From the NCBI RefSeq assembly GCF_001512295.1, contig NZ_LNUP01000018.1, forward strand, positions 270,191 through 334,190: a stretch of DNA of 64,000 bases. The letters run 5' to 3'. Made by a program: the position numbers and the translations under genes. A model generated the notes under the pieces. It was not told where the DNA came from. It did not search any database and saw nothing but the letters and a program-made list of their open reading frames with translations. This document shows, piece after piece, positions 1 to 10,254 of the stretch. Each line of letters starts with the position of its first letter. Positions within the stretch are counted from its first letter, which is position 1. The stretch is from Pseudomonas sp. EpS/L25 (GTDB taxonomy: Bacteria; Pseudomonadota; Gammaproteobacteria; Pseudomonadales; Pseudomonadaceae).

Positions 1-162
1 AGATCCATCCTCGAAGGCATCCTGCTCGAGACCATGTACGAGATTCCTTCGCAGAAGGATGTCAGCAAGGTGGTCATCGACGAGAGCGTCATCGACGGCA
101 GTTCCCAGCCGCTGCTCATCTACGAGAACAGCGAGCCGGCGAAGGCAGCGCCAGACGCGTGA
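1..162 (+). CDS. clpX: ATP-dependent Clp protease ATP-binding subunit ClpX, C-terminal end
   Basis: Open from the first base in frame 1 and ending in TGA at 160-162, this gives 53 residues. They match the C-terminal small domain of ClpX, including [10 protein letters not shown] and a VVIDE stretch. ClpX is the hexameric AAA+ unfoldase that feeds ClpP in the cytoplasm. Only the tail is present; the Walker motifs and zinc domain lie upstream of the window. The next gene is lon, the usual order clpP-clpX-lon in Pseudomonas, which supports the call. A strong hairpin terminator follows the stop at once, so lon is probably transcribed separately. Confidence 0.93.
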   Translation, partial: RSILEGILLETMYEIPSQKDVSKVVIDESVIDGSSQPLLIYENSEPAKAAPDA

Positions 163-168
163 TGAACC

Positions 169-190
169 AAAGGGGCTTCGGCCCCTTTTT
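169..190 (+). terminator. Rho-independent terminator after clpX
   Basis: A GGGGC stem, TTCG loop and GCCCC stem run straight into five T residues, seven bases after the clpX stop. This is a textbook intrinsic terminator separating clpX from lon. Confidence 0.9.
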
Positions 191-292
191 CATTGGAGCC
201 ATGGTTGTATTTTGCGGCGGTCAACCTCATGTTAGAGGAAACCGAGGCCTTAACCGCATCTGCGGCCGATTATTTGCCGAGACCCGTATCCC

Positions 293-2689
293 ATGACTAC
301 GACGATAGAACTTCCCCTGCTGCCCCTACGTGACGTAGTGGTCTATCCCCACATGGTCATCCCGCTGTTCGTCGGAAGGGAAAAGTCCGTCGAAGCCCTG
401 GAAGCTGCCATGGCTGGCGACAAGCAGATCCTCCTGGTCGCCCAGAAGAACCCCGGCGATGACGATCCCGCCGCGGACGACATGTATCACATGGGTACCG
501 TCGCCACCGTTCTCCAATTGCTGAAGCTGCCCGATGGCACCGTCAAGGTCCTGGTCGAAGGCGAGCAACGCGGTCGGATCGACTCGTTCGTCGAAAACCA
601 GAATTACGCGCGGGCCCTGGTCACCCTGATCGAAGACAGCGAAGCGCCGGATCGCGAATCCGAAGTCTTCTCGCGCAGCCTGATGAGCCAGTTCGAGCAG
701 TACGTCCAACTCGGCAAGAAGGTACCGGCCGAGGTGCTGTCTTCGCTGAACAGCATCGAAGATCCCAGCCGCCTGGTCGACACCATGGCGGCGCACATGG
801 CGCTGAAGATCGAACAGAAGCAGGAGATCCTCGAGATCACCGAGCTGGGTGCGCGCGTCGAGCACGTCCTGGCGCTGCTGGATGCGGAAATCGACCTGCT
901 GCAGGTCGAGAAGCGTATCCGTGGCCGCGTCAAGAAGCAGATGGAGCGCAGCCAGCGCGAGTACTACCTCAACGAGCAGATGAAGGCCATCCAGAAAGAG
1001 CTGGGGGACATCGATGAGGGCCACAACGAGGTCGATGACCTCAAGCGCCGCATCGAAGCCGCTGGGCTGCCCAAGGATGCCTTGGCCAAGGCCAATGCCG
1101 AGCTGAACAAGCTCAAGCAGATGTCGCCCATGTCCGCCGAAGCCACCGTGGTGCGCTCCTACATCGACTGGCTGGTGAATGTCCCCTGGCAGGCCGAAAG
1201 CAAGGTCCGTCTGGATCTGGGTCGTGCCGAGGAAGTCCTCGACAAGGACCACTACGGTCTCGAGGAAGTGAAAGAACGCATCCTCGAATACCTTGCCGTG
1301 CAGAAGCGCGTGAAGAAGGTTCGGGGACCGGTGCTCTGCCTGGTCGGTCCGCCCGGCGTGGGCAAGACGTCCCTGGCGGAGTCCATCGCCCGTTCCACCG
1401 GTCGCAAGTTCGTGCGCATGGCCCTGGGCGGCGTGCGTGACGAAGCCGAGATCCGGGGTCACCGTCGTACCTACATCGGCTCCATGCCAGGTCGCCTGAT
1501 CCAGAAGATGACCAAGGTCGGTGTGCGCAATCCACTGTTCCTGCTCGACGAAATCGACAAGATGGGCAACGACATGCGCGGTGATCCCGCATCGGCGTTG
1601 CTGGAAGTGCTCGATCCGGAGCAGAACCACACCTTCAACGATCATTATCTCGAAGTGGACTACGACCTCTCCGACGTCATGTTCGTCTGCACCGCCAACT
1701 CCATGAGCATCCCGGCGCCGCTGCTGGATCGCATGGAAGTCATCCGGCTGCCCGGTTATACCGAGGATGAAAAGGTCAACATCGCCACTCGTTACCTGAT
1801 CCCCAAGCAGATCAAGGCCAATGGTCTGAAGAAGGGTGAAGTGGAATTCGACGAAGCCGCGCTGCGCGATGTCATCCGCTACTACACCCGCGAGGCCGGC
1901 GTGCGGAGCCTGGAGCGTCAGGTGGCCAAGGTCTGCCGCAAGGTGGTCAAGGAGCACGCGCTGAGCAAGGCGCGTGCCGCCAGCGTCACCGTAGATAGCC
2001 TCGAACACTGGCTGGGCGTGCGCAAGTTCCGCTACGGCCTGGCCGAGCAGCAGGATCAGATCGGTCAGGTCACCGGGCTGGCCTGGACCCAGGTGGGCGG
2101 CGAATTGCTGACCATCGAGTCCGCGGTCGTCCCCGGCAAGGGGCAGATGATCAAGACCGGCTCCCTGGGCGATGTGATGGCCGAGTCCATTACCGCGGCC
2201 CTGACCGTCGTTCGCAGTCGCGGTCGTAGTCTGGGCATTCCCAAGGACTTCCACGAGAAGCACGACATCCACATCCACGTTCCCGAAGGCGCCACGCCCA
2301 AGGACGGTCCGAGTGCCGGCATCGGCATGTGCACCGCGCTGGTCTCGGCCGCGACGCGCATCCCGGTGCGCGCCGATGTGGCCATGACCGGCGAGATCAC
2401 CCTGCGTGGTCAGGTACTGGCCATCGGCGGACTCAAGGAAAAGCTGCTCGCGGCGCACCGTGGCGGCATCCGGACCGTGATCATTCCCGAGGAAAACGTG
2501 CGCGATCTGCGGGACATCCCGGACAACATCAAGGCCGACTTGCAGATCAAGCCGGTCAAATGGATTGACGAGGTCTTGGAGGTTGCGCTGCAATACACCC
2601 CGGAACCGCTCCCGGACGATGGTCCGGAGCTCGTCAGCAAGGACGAGAAGCGGGAGCAGGAGGGCAAGGAGCGCGTCAGTACCCACTGA
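293..2689 (+). CDS. lon: ATP-dependent protease Lon (La)
   Basis: A 798-residue cytoplasmic AAA+ serine protease that degrades misfolded and short-lived regulatory proteins. The N-terminal substrate-binding domain starts with [16 protein letters not shown]. The AAA+ module follows with Walker A GPPGVGKT near residue 350 and Walker B FLLDEIDK. The C-terminal protease domain has the Ser-Lys dyad at S674 (in KDGPSAGIG) and K717 (in LKEKLLAA), spaced 43 residues apart as in E. coli Lon. Length is normal. The ATG follows a 100-base leader after the clpX terminator. Heat-shock control is expected for the family, but I see no convincing sigma-32 promoter. A long open frame on the opposite strand is a codon-bias shadow. 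Confidence 0.98.
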   Translation: MTTTIELPLLPLRDVVVYPHMVIPLFVGREKSVEALEAAMAGDKQILLVAQKNPGDDDPAADDMYHMGTVATVLQLLKLPDGTVKVLVEGEQRGRIDSFVENQNYARALVTLIEDSEAPDRESEVFSRSLMSQFEQYVQLGKKVPAEVLSSLNSIEDPSRLVDTMAAHMALKIEQKQEILEITELGARVEHVLALLDAEIDLLQVEKRIRGRVKKQMERSQREYYLNEQMKAIQKELGDIDEGHNEVDDLKRRIEAAGLPKDALAKANAELNKLKQMSPMSAEATVVRSYIDWLVNVPWQAESKVRLDLGRAEEVLDKDHYGLEEVKERILEYLAVQKRVKKVRGPVLCLVGPPGVGKTSLAESIARSTGRKFVRMALGGVRDEAEIRGHRRTYIGSMPGRLIQKMTKVGVRNPLFLLDEIDKMGNDMRGDPASALLEVLDPEQNHTFNDHYLEVDYDLSDVMFVCTANSMSIPAPLLDRMEVIRLPGYTEDEKVNIATRYLIPKQIKANGLKKGEVEFDEAALRDVIRYYTREAGVRSLERQVAKVCRKVVKEHALSKARAASVTVDSLEHWLGVRKFRYGLAEQQDQIGQVTGLAWTQVGGELLTIESAVVPGKGQMIKTGSLGDVMAESITAALTVVRSRGRSLGIPKDFHEKHDIHIHVPEGATPKDGPSAGIGMCTALVSAATRIPVRADVAMTGEITLRGQVLAIGGLKEKLLAAHRGGIRTVIIPEENVRDLRDIPDNIKADLQIKPVKWIDEVLEVALQYTPEPLPDDGPELVSKDEKREQEGKERVSTH

Positions 2690-2773
2690 TGGCGCTTCGG
2701 GCTCGATAGGCGGGCCGCCAGAATTCGTTCTTGGTGTGCCGCTGTCCTGCTGGATGCAAGGTCCTTGATCGAC

Positions 2774-2803
2774 GAAAAGGCGCATCTCGAGATGCGCCTT
2801 TTC
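2774..2803. terminator. Perfect 30-base palindromic terminator between lon and ppiD
   Basis: A 15-base arm (GAAAAGGCGCATCTC) is followed directly by its exact reverse complement, so the same A-run/stem/T-run works on either strand. It lies 84 bases after lon and about 60 before ppiD. It marks the place where hupB is normally found in Pseudomonas. Confidence 0.8.
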
Positions 2804-2862
2804 GCTATTTGGTATTCGACGATTTCGCCATGGCCGGTCCGGCCACAGCTCGTGGGGGGAAC

Positions 2863-4719
2863 ATGCTACAAAACATCAGGGACCGTTCTCAGGGATGGAT
2901 TGCCAAAGTCATCATCGGATTCATCATCCTGCTGATGGCACTCACCGGCTTCGAAGCGATCATCCGCGCGACCGGCCACCAGGGCGCCGTAGCGCTGGTC
3001 AACGGCGACGAGATCAAGCAGACCGACCTCGCCCAGGCGGTGGAGATGCAGCGTCGCCAGCTGCAGCAGCAACTGGGCCAGGGCTTCGACCCGTCCACGC
3101 TGGATGACCGCCTGCTGCGCGAGTCCGCACTCAAGGCCCTGATCGACAAGCAACTGATCCTGCAGGCCGCCAAGGCCGATCGCTTCGCCTTCTCCGAACA
3201 GGCGCTGGATCAACTGATCCTGAACACCCCCGAGTTCCAGACCGAGGGCCGTTTCGATCCGCAGCGTTTCGATCAGGCCGTGCGCCAGATGAACTACACC
3301 CGCCTGCAGTTCCGTGACCTGCTGCGCGACGAGATGCTGATCGGTCAGCTGCGTGCCGGCATCGTCGGCAGCAACTTCGTGACCGATGCGGACATCGAGG
3401 CCTTCGCCGCCCTCGAGCGCCAGACGCGCGACTTCGCCATGCGTACCGTCAAGGCCTCCACCAATGGCATCGTGCCGACCCAGGAGGAAATCCAGGCCTA
3501 CTACGACAGCCACAAGAACGATTTCATGACGCCCGAACAGGTGGTCATCGAATACGTGGAGCTGAAGAAGGATGCCTTCATGGCCAAGGCCAAGGTCGAC
3601 GAGAGTCGTCTGCAGGCCGCCTACAAGTCCGAGATCGCCAACCTGGCGGAGCAGCGCGATGCGGCGCACATCCTCATCGAGGTCAACGACAAGCAGAGCG
3701 ATGACCAGGCCAAGGCCAAGATCCAGCAGATCCAGGAGCGCCTGAACAAGGGCGAGGATTTCGCCAAGCTCGCCAAGGAGTTCTCCCAGGACCCCGGTTC
3801 GGCCGCCAATGGTGGCGACCTGGGCTTCGCCGGTCGCGGCGTCTACGATCCGGCCTTCGAGGAAGCCCTCTACGCCCTGGCGCCCCAGCAGGTGTCCGCA
3901 CCGGTGCGCACCAGCTTCGGCTGGCACCTGATCAAGCTGAAAGGCGTACAGGCCCCGGAAGTTCCGACCCTGGCGAGCGTTCGTCCACGCCTGGAGCAAC
4001 AGCTCAAGGCCGAGGACGCCGATCGACTCTTCGTCGAGGCGGGCCGCAAGCTGGAAAGCTCCGCCTACGAGGCCTCCGACCTGAGCCAGCCAGCCCAGGA
4101 ACAGGGCCTGCAGGTCAAGACCAGCGCTCCCTTCGGGCGTGAAGGGGGCGAAGGCATCACCGCCAACCGCCAGGTGATCGAGGCGGCCTTCAGCGAAGAC
4201 GTCATGCGCAACGGCGCCAACAGCGCTGCCTTGCAACTCGATCCGGAGACCCTGGTGGTGCTGCGCGACAAGGAGCATCGCACGCCGCAACTGCAGTCGC
4301 TGGATCAGGTGAAGGGCGAGATCGTCACCCGCCTGACCCAGGAGAAGGCTGCGGCCGTGGCCAAGGCCACCGGCGAAGCGCAGCTCAAGACCCTGCGTGC
4401 CGGTGGCAAGGCGGCCGCAGGTGACTGGCGTACGGTCGAAGCCGCTACCCGCAACCAGGAGGGCGTCGATCCCCAGGTGCTGCAGGCGGCCTTCCGCATG
4501 GCCAAGCCGGAAGCCGACAAGCCGTCCTATGCCGGTATCAGCCTGCAGAACGGTGACTTCGTGCTGATCCGCTTGCAGGGCGTAGGGGTGCCCAAGGAAG
4601 CCCTGAGCGCCGAGGACAAGGCGTTGTATCGCCGCTACCTCGCCTCGCGCGCCGGACAGGTCGATTTCGCGGCCTACCGTCGGGCCCTGGATGCCAAGGC
4701 AGAGATCAAGCACCTCTGA
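2863..4719 (+). CDS. ppiD: Periplasmic folding chaperone / peptidyl-prolyl isomerase PpiD
   Basis: A 618-residue protein anchored in the inner membrane and facing the periplasm, helping newly exported proteins fold. The start MLQNIRDRSQGW at 2863 was chosen over an upstream in-frame codon at 2731. It follows a GGGGGGA ribosome site and gives the conserved short cytoplasmic tail before a single membrane helix (about residues 15-32, IIGFIILLMALTG). A SurA-like N-terminal chaperone region follows, then a parvulin domain around residues 265-360 (AAHILIEV, GGDLGFAGRG, SFGWHLIKL). Length matches the family. The gene sits downstream of lon as usual, except that hupB is missing between them. Confidence 0.95.
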   Translation: MLQNIRDRSQGWIAKVIIGFIILLMALTGFEAIIRATGHQGAVALVNGDEIKQTDLAQAVEMQRRQLQQQLGQGFDPSTLDDRLLRESALKALIDKQLILQAAKADRFAFSEQALDQLILNTPEFQTEGRFDPQRFDQAVRQMNYTRLQFRDLLRDEMLIGQLRAGIVGSNFVTDADIEAFAALERQTRDFAMRTVKASTNGIVPTQEEIQAYYDSHKNDFMTPEQVVIEYVELKKDAFMAKAKVDESRLQAAYKSEIANLAEQRDAAHILIEVNDKQSDDQAKAKIQQIQERLNKGEDFAKLAKEFSQDPGSAANGGDLGFAGRGVYDPAFEEALYALAPQQVSAPVRTSFGWHLIKLKGVQAPEVPTLASVRPRLEQQLKAEDADRLFVEAGRKLESSAYEASDLSQPAQEQGLQVKTSAPFGREGGEGITANRQVIEAAFSEDVMRNGANSAALQLDPETLVVLRDKEHRTPQLQSLDQVKGEIVTRLTQEKAAAVAKATGEAQLKTLRAGGKAAAGDWRTVEAATRNQEGVDPQVLQAAFRMAKPEADKPSYAGISLQNGDFVLIRLQGVGVPKEALSAEDKALYRRYLASRAGQVDFAAYRRALDAKAEIKHL

Positions 4720-4723
4720 TACG

Positions 4724-4750
4724 AAAAAAGCCCGGGAAACCGGGCTTTTT
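4724..4750 (+). terminator. Rho-independent terminator after ppiD
   Basis: AAGCCCGG, a GAAA loop and CCGGGCTT run into a T-run, starting five bases after the ppiD stop. An A-run on the other side could also stop transcripts coming from cysK on the minus strand. Confidence 0.88.
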
Positions 4751-4822
4751 CTTGAGTGGTGGCAAGGGGCTCGCTGGCTGGCGAGCAACCCCGCAACGGG
4801 GGAGGGCAGTACCCCCAGGGTC

Positions 4823-5797
4823 CTACTGGACCAGCTCCTGCTCCTCGAACAGGCCATCGAACAGCATGGTGGATAGGTAGCGCTCGCCGGAATCCGGCAG
4901 GATGACCACGATGGTCTTGCCCTGCATCTCCGGGGCCTCGGCCAGCCGTACCGCAGCGGCCATGGCGGCACCGCAGGAGATACCACAGAGGATGCCTTCC
5001 TCGCGCATCAGGCGCTGGGCCATCAGCTTGGCCTGGTCATCGCTGACCTGCTCGACGCGATCCACCATGGCAAGGTCGAGGTTGCGTGGCACGAAGCCGG
5101 CACCGATGCCCTGGATCTTGTGCGGGCTGGGTTTCACCTCTTCGCCGGCCAGGGTCTGGCTGATGACCGGCGAAGTTTCCGGTTCCACGGCGACCGAGAG
5201 AATGGGCTTGCCCTTGGTGTTCTTGATGAAGCGCGAGATGCCCGTGAGGGTGCCGCCGGTGCCCACTCCGGCCACCAGGACATCGATGGCACCGTCGGTA
5301 TCGTTCCAGATCTCGGGACCGGTGGTCTTCTCATGGATAGCCGGATTGGCCGGATTATCGAATTGCTGCGGCATGAAGTAACGGTCCGGTTCGCTCTCGG
5401 CGATCTCCCGGGCCTTCTCGATGGCGCCCTTCATGCCCTTGGCCGGTTCGGTGAGGACCAGCTCCGCACCCAGGGCCTTGAGCACCTTGCGGCGTTCCAG
5501 GCTCATGGAGGCGGGCATGGTCAGCACCAGACGATAGCCGCGAGCGGCGGCGACATAGGCCAGGCCGATGCCGGTATTGCCGGAGGTCGGCTCCACCAGG
5601 CTCATGCCAGGCTTGAGCAGCCCCTTGGCTTCGGCATCCCAGATCAGGTTCGCGCCGATGCGGCACTTGACCGAATAGCCCGGGTTGCGTCCCTCGATCT
5701 TGGCGAGCAGGGTGACCCCCTTGGGTCCGAGGCGATTGATGTAGACCAGCGGCGTATTGCCGATGGACTGGGCGTTGTCAGCGAAGATGCGGCTCAT
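4823..5797 (-). CDS. cysK: Cysteine synthase A (O-acetylserine sulfhydrylase)
   Basis: A 324-residue cytoplasmic PLP enzyme that makes L-cysteine from O-acetylserine and sulfide, the last step of sulfur assimilation. The PLP lysine is K44 in the SVKCR motif. The substrate loop TSGNTG lies near residue 70, and the phosphate-binding GVGTGGT lies near residue 175. The [15 protein letters not shown] stretch is closer to CysK than to CysM. Length is as expected. It is transcribed divergently from the MoxR/VWA pair. Its product would use the sulfide or sulfite released by the organosulfur genes further along the window. Confidence 0.95.
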   Translation of the reverse strand: MSRIFADNAQSIGNTPLVYINRLGPKGVTLLAKIEGRNPGYSVKCRIGANLIWDAEAKGLLKPGMSLVEPTSGNTGIGLAYVAAARGYRLVLTMPASMSLERRKVLKALGAELVLTEPAKGMKGAIEKAREIAESEPDRYFMPQQFDNPANPAIHEKTTGPEIWNDTDGAIDVLVAGVGTGGTLTGISRFIKNTKGKPILSVAVEPETSPVISQTLAGEEVKPSPHKIQGIGAGFVPRNLDLAMVDRVEQVSDDQAKLMAQRLMREEGILCGISCGAAMAAAVRLAEAPEMQGKTIVVILPDSGERYLSTMLFDGLFEEQELVQ

Positions 5798-5908
5798 GGC
5801 GAATCCTGTCGGGCGCAGAAAGCTCGCAGCCTAGGCCTTGCGCCGGATGACGTCCAGCCTGGGCGCGGCATGCTATCGTCAGGCGAAAGAAGGCGATGAG
5901 GATCGACG

Positions 5909-6742
5909 ATGGCTTTCCAGGGTACCGACCGTTACGTAGCCACCACCGAGCTCAGTCTGGCGGTCAATGCGGCCGTCCAGCTCGGGCGTCCATTGCTGGT
6001 GAAGGGCGAGCCGGGCACCGGCAAGACCCTGCTCGCCGAGCAGGTGGCGTACAGCCTGGATGCGCGGCTGATCACCTGGCACGTCAAGTCCACCACCAAG
6101 GCGCAGCAGGGACTCTACGAATACGATGCGGTGAGTCGTCTGCGCGACTCCCAGCTGGGTGACCCGCGGGTGCAGGACATCGCCCACTACATCAAGCCGG
6201 GGAAACTGTGGGACGCCTTCACTGCGGAGGACAGGGTGGTCCTGCTGATCGACGAGATCGACAAGGCCGACATCGAGTTTCCCAACGACCTGCTGCTCGA
6301 GCTTGATCGGATGGAATTCCACGTCTACGAGACCGGCGAGACCATCCGCGCCCAGCGGCGGCCGATCATCATCATCACCTCGAACAACGAGAAGGAACTG
6401 CCGGACGCCTTCCTGCGCCGCTGCTTCTTCCACTTCATCCGCTTCCCCGAGCGCGAAACCCTGGAGCGCATCGTCCAGGTGCATTACCCGGATCTGCAGG
6501 GGCGTCTGGTGAAGGAGGCGCTGGACCTGTTCTACGACCTGCGTAGCGTGCCTGGGCTGAAGAAGAAGCCATCCACCTCCGAGCTGGTGGACTGGCTGGC
6601 ACTGCTGCTGGGTGACGAGACGGCACAGGCGGCCCTGCACGGTGACGGCAGCCTGCCGCCGCTGGCTGGCGCCCTGCTGAAGAACGAGCAGGATCTGCAG
6701 TTGCTCGAACGCCAGGCCTTCATGCGTCGTCGGCGCAGCTGA
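5909..6742 (+). CDS. MoxR-family AAA+ ATPase
   Basis: A 277-residue cytoplasmic AAA+ ATPase of the MoxR group. Walker A is GEPGTGKT (about residues 32-39) and Walker B is LLIDEIDKAD (about 113-122). A sensor-1 region (IIITSNNEKELPDAFLRRC) and a C-terminal helical lid follow. MoxR proteins act as chaperones that insert cofactors into, or remodel, partner proteins through a VWA-domain protein. The next gene, eight bases downstream, encodes such a protein, so the two form a two-gene operon. The target complex is unknown; no obvious client enzyme lies next to the pair. Confidence 0.9.
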   Translation: MAFQGTDRYVATTELSLAVNAAVQLGRPLLVKGEPGTGKTLLAEQVAYSLDARLITWHVKSTTKAQQGLYEYDAVSRLRDSQLGDPRVQDIAHYIKPGKLWDAFTAEDRVVLLIDEIDKADIEFPNDLLLELDRMEFHVYETGETIRAQRRPIIIITSNNEKELPDAFLRRCFFHFIRFPERETLERIVQVHYPDLQGRLVKEALDLFYDLRSVPGLKKKPSTSELVDWLALLLGDETAQAALHGDGSLPPLAGALLKNEQDLQLLERQAFMRRRRS

Positions 6743-6750
6743 GGACCAGC

Positions 6751-7926
6751 ATGTTCCTCGACTTCTTCACCCGGCTCAGGGCTGCCGGCATCCCGGTTTC
6801 CCTCGGCGAGTTGCTGGATCTGCATGCTGCGCTCGATGCCGGTATCGTGGTGGCCGATCCCGAGGCCTTCTATCTGCTGGCGCGGACCCTGTTGGTCAAG
6901 GATGAGCGGTTCTTCGACCGTTTCGACCAGGTTTTTGCCGGTGAAATGGCCAGGTCCGAGCGTTCCTCTGCTGGAAAGGCAATTCCTGCGGACTGGCTCA
7001 GGCTGGAGCTGCAGCGGCTGCTGTCCGCAGAGGATCGCCAGCGGCTGCAGGCATTGGGGGGGTTGGATGAGCTGCTCAAGACCCTGCAACAGCGTCTCGC
7101 GGAGCAGCATGAACGGCATGCCGGCGGCAACAGGTGGGTTGGCACGGGGGGTACCAGTCCCTTTGGCAGCGGGGGCTACAACCCCTTCGGCGTGCGCATC
7201 GGCGAGGCGGGTACGCGCCAGGGGCGCGCGGCCAAGGTCTGGGAGCAGCGGGACTATCGCAACCTGGACGACCACGCACCGCTGGATCGGCGCAATCTGC
7301 AACTGGCGCTGCGCCGACTGCGTCGCTTCGCCCGTCAGGGGGCGGCGGCCGAATTCGATCTGGACGCCACGGTAGCGGCCACGGCGCAGGAGGGCGGCTT
7401 ACTGGACGTCCGCTATCGCCCCGAGCGGCACAACGCGACCAAGGTGTTGCTGCTGTTCGACGTGGGCGGCTCCATGGACCTGCACGTGCGTCTCTGCAGC
7501 GAGCTGTTCAGCGCCTGCCGCCTCGAATTCCGCCACCTGGAGTACTACTACTTCCACAACTGCGTCTACGAGCGGATCTGGCGCGACAATGGCCGGCGCC
7601 ACGAGGAAAGCGTGGCGACCCAGGACCTGCTGCGCCGCTATGGCGCGGATTACCGGCTGGTGATCGTCGGCGATGCCAGCATGGGGCCTTACGAGATCAC
7701 CCATCCCGGCGGCAGCGTCGAGCATTGGAACGAAGAGCCCGGCGCGCTCTGGATCCAGCGGCTGTGCCAGCATTTTCCCCGGGCTGCCTGGCTCAATCCC
7801 TATCCACGCGACGGCTGGGACTTCAGTACCTCCATCGGTCTGGTGCGCGAGCTGATGGGACAGCGGATGTTTCCCCTGACCGGAGAAGGGCTGGGCGATG
7901 CGATCCGAGTGCTTACCCGCCAATGA
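6751..7926 (+). CDS. VWA (CoxE-like) domain protein, MoxR partner
   Basis: A 391-residue protein with no signal peptide. Its N-terminal half resembles the CoxE-like helical region (MFLDFFTRLRAAGIPVSLGELLDL) and is followed by a glycine-rich linker (residues 129-150). The C-terminal half is a von Willebrand A fold with the metal site starting at D237 in DVGGSM; the first serine of a classical DxSxS site is glycine here. It follows the MoxR ATPase by eight bases and very likely acts as its adaptor. A terminator begins within the stop codon. The substrate of the pair is unknown. Confidence 0.88.
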   Translation: MFLDFFTRLRAAGIPVSLGELLDLHAALDAGIVVADPEAFYLLARTLLVKDERFFDRFDQVFAGEMARSERSSAGKAIPADWLRLELQRLLSAEDRQRLQALGGLDELLKTLQQRLAEQHERHAGGNRWVGTGGTSPFGSGGYNPFGVRIGEAGTRQGRAAKVWEQRDYRNLDDHAPLDRRNLQLALRRLRRFARQGAAAEFDLDATVAATAQEGGLLDVRYRPERHNATKVLLLFDVGGSMDLHVRLCSELFSACRLEFRHLEYYYFHNCVYERIWRDNGRRHEESVATQDLLRRYGADYRLVIVGDASMGPYEITHPGGSVEHWNEEPGALWIQRLCQHFPRAAWLNPYPRDGWDFSTSIGLVRELMGQRMFPLTGEGLGDAIRVLTRQ

Positions 7927-7952
7927 AAAACCCCGGCCTCGGCCGGGGTTTT
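7926..7952 (+). terminator. Rho-independent terminator after the MoxR/VWA operon
   Basis: AACCCCGGCC and GGCCGGGGTT pair around a short loop and run into TTTT. The A-run on the left means it can also serve htpX, which ends nearby on the other strand. Confidence 0.88.
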
Positions 7953-7967
7953 GGTTTCACGTCACGC

Positions 7968-8846
7968 TCAGCGTTGGCCGTAGCGACGCAGGGCTTCGAT
8001 ACGATCTTCCAGCGGCGGGTGGCTCATCAGCAGACCGGCCAGGCCGTTCTTCAGCGAACCGTTGATGCCGAAGGCATTCAGGGTGTCGGGCATCTGCACC
8101 GGAATACCCTGTTCGGCGCGCAGGCGCTGCAGGGCGCCGATCATGGCGTTGGGGCCGGCCAGGCGGGCACCGGCTTCGTCGGCGCGGAATTCGCGTTTGC
8201 GCGAGAACCACATGACGATGATGCTCGCCAGGATGCCCAGCACCAGTTCGGCGACGATGGTGGTTACGAAATAGGCGATACCGTGACCCTCTTCGTTCTT
8301 GAAGATGGCCTTGTCGACGAAATTGCCGAAGATCCGCGCGAAGAACATCACGAAGGTATTCACCACGCCCTGGATCAGTGCCAGGGTCACCATGTCGCCA
8401 TTGGCAACGTGACCGATTTCGTGGGCCAGTACCGCTCGTACTTCGTCGGGCGAGAAACGCTCCAGCAGACCCTGGCTGACCGCGACGAGGGCGTCGTTAC
8501 GGTTCCAGCCGGTGGCGAAGGCGTTGGCCTCGTAGGCCGGGAAGATACCGACTTCCGGCGTCTTGATACCGGCTTCGCGGGACAGCTCCTCGACCGTCTG
8601 CAGCAGCCACTGCTCGTGACGGGTACGGGGTTGGCTGATGACTTCGGTGCGGGTGCTCATCTTCGCCATCCACTTGGAGATGAACAGCGAGACCAGCGAG
8701 CCGGCGAAACCGAACACGGCACAGAACACCAGCAGACTGCCATAGTTCTGACCGGTGTAGCGATCCACGCCGAGCACCTTCAAGGTGATGCTGGCAACGA
8801 TCAGCACCGCCAGGTTGGTAGCCAGAAACAACAGAATGCGCATCAT
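7968..8846 (-). CDS. htpX: Inner-membrane zinc metalloprotease HtpX
   Basis: A 292-residue M48-family protease that removes damaged membrane proteins, complementing FtsH. The zinc motif HEIGH starts at H142, and the third ligand lies in the later EFRADEAGA motif. Two membrane segments precede the protease core (residues 3-25 and 36-57), and two more lie around residues 155-205. Starts with [11 protein letters not shown], as E. coli HtpX does. It is on the same strand as alaA but separated by about 196 bases, so it probably has its own promoter. The family is often under Cpx or heat stress control; no site is identified here. Confidence 0.95.
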   Translation of the reverse strand: MMRILLFLATNLAVLIVASITLKVLGVDRYTGQNYGSLLVFCAVFGFAGSLVSLFISKWMAKMSTRTEVISQPRTRHEQWLLQTVEELSREAGIKTPEVGIFPAYEANAFATGWNRNDALVAVSQGLLERFSPDEVRAVLAHEIGHVANGDMVTLALIQGVVNTFVMFFARIFGNFVDKAIFKNEEGHGIAYFVTTIVAELVLGILASIIVMWFSRKREFRADEAGARLAGPNAMIGALQRLRAEQGIPVQMPDTLNAFGINGSLKNGLAGLLMSHPPLEDRIEALRRYGQR

Positions 8847-9042
8847 GGTGGGGTACAGCTCCTCACAGGTTTATCTGCCGGCTATATAAGGTTCGGCCCC
8901 GATCCATTCAACGTTGCCACTATTGCAAACTGTGTCGCCTGAGTGGGCGGCAACGCGATGGGTACGGCGGGCCGAGCGCCAGTGCCGCCTGGAGCCCAGT
9001 GGGCGGCCAGGCGGGTGAAAGACGCGGAAATGCTTTGGTTGG

Positions 9043-10254
9043 CTACTGGGCGTAGCTGCCGAGGAAGTTGCCGATGCGGCCGATGGCCTGTTCCAGGTCA
9101 TCGACGCGGGGCAGGGTGACCACCCGGAAGTGGTCGGTCCAGGGCCAGTTGAAGGCGGTGCCCTGGACGATCAGCAGCTTTTCCGACAGCAACAGGTCGA
9201 GGGCGAACTTCTCGTCGTTGTGGATGGGGCAGACCTTGGGGTCGATCCGCGGGAAGGCGTAGAGCGCGCCCATCGGCTTCACGCAGCTGACGCCCGGGAT
9301 GTCGTTGAGCAGCTTCCAGGCGCGGTTGCGCTGTTCCAGCAGGCGGCCGTTCGGCAGCACCAGGTCGTTGATGCTCTGATAGCCGCCCAGGGCGGTCTGG
9401 ATCGCATGCTGGCTGGGCACGTTGGCGCACAGGCGCATGTTGGCGAGGATGTCCAGCCCCTCGATGTAGCTCTGGGCCCGATGCTTGGGCCCCGAGACGA
9501 TCAGCCAGCCGGAGCGGAAGCCGGCGACGCGATAGGACTTGGACAGGCCGTTGAAGGTCAGGCACAGCACGTCCGGCGCCAGGGAGGCGGTAGAGATGTG
9601 CACGGCCTCGTCGTAGAGGATCTTGTCGTAGATCTCGTCGGAGAACAGCACCAGGTTGTGCCGCCGTGCCAGTTCGACGATGCCTTCCAGTACCTCCTTG
9701 GAATAGACGGCACCGGTTGGGTTGTTGGGGTTGATCAGCACCAGCGCCTTGGTGTTGCTGGTGATCTTGGCTTCCATGTCGGCCAGGTCCGGGAACCAGT
9801 CGGCCTGTTCGTCGCACAGGTAGTGCACCGGCTTGCCGCCGGCCAGGCTCACGGCAGCGGTCCACAGCGGGTAGTCCGGCGCCGGGATCAGCACCTCGTC
9901 GTTATTGTTGAGCAGGGCCTGCATGGCCATGACGATCAGCTCGGAAACGCCGTTGCCGAGGTAGATGTCCTCGATGCCGACGCCCTCGATGCGCTTCTGC
10001 TGGCAATACTGCATGACCGCCTTGCGCGCGCTGAACAGGCCCTTGGAGTCACTGTAGCCCTGGGCGGTGGGCAGGTTGCGGATGACGTCCTGCAGGATCT
10101 CCTCTGGCGCTTCGAAACCGAAGGGCGCCGGATTGCCAATGTTGAGCTTCAGGATGCGGTGGCCTTCTTCCTCGAGGCGCTTGGCATGCTTGAGGACCGG
10201 GCCGCGGATGTCGTAGCAGACATTGGCGAGCTTGTTCGACTTGGAGACCTGCAT
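9043..10254 (-). CDS. alaA: Glutamate-pyruvate aminotransferase AlaA
   Basis: A 403-residue class I/II PLP aminotransferase that makes alanine from pyruvate using glutamate. The PLP lysine is K239 in GLSKSYRVAGFRSGW. The NPNNPTGAVY motif is near residue 175, and the DYPLW substrate motif is present. The start MQVSKSNKLANVCYDIRGPVL is typical of AlaA (YfbQ). The divergent neighbour is msrB, with about 150 bases of shared promoter space. The related alaC or other class I enzymes are possible, but the N-terminus favours alaA. Confidence 0.88.
   Translation of the reverse strand: MQVSKSNKLANVCYDIRGPVLKHAKRLEEEGHRILKLNIGNPAPFGFEAPEEILQDVIRNLPTAQGYSDSKGLFSARKAVMQYCQQKRIEGVGIEDIYLGNGVSELIVMAMQALLNNNDEVLIPAPDYPLWTAAVSLAGGKPVHYLCDEQADWFPDLADMEAKITSNTKALVLINPNNPTGAVYSKEVLEGIVELARRHNLVLFSDEIYDKILYDEAVHISTASLAPDVLCLTFNGLSKSYRVAGFRSGWLIVSGPKHRAQSYIEGLDILANMRLCANVPSQHAIQTALGGYQSINDLVLPNGRLLEQRNRAWKLLNDIPGVSCVKPMGALYAFPRIDPKVCPIHNDEKFALDLLLSEKLLIVQGTAFNWPWTDHFRVVTLPRVDDLEQAIGRIGNFLGSYAQ

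Noticed and set aside
326-2785. Long 819-residue open frame on the minus strand opposite lon
   Set aside because: It lies entirely over a clear lon gene in GC-rich DNA, where third-position bias opens the antisense frame. The product has no recognisable domain and no ribosome site.
2866-4986. 706-residue minus-strand frame opposite ppiD
   Set aside because: Shadow of ppiD; low-complexity Leu/Gly/Gln-rich translation and it crosses the ppiD terminator into cysK.
7134-8942. 602-residue plus-strand frame across the VWA gene, its terminator and htpX
   Set aside because: It reads through a strong terminator and is antisense to htpX; no family match.
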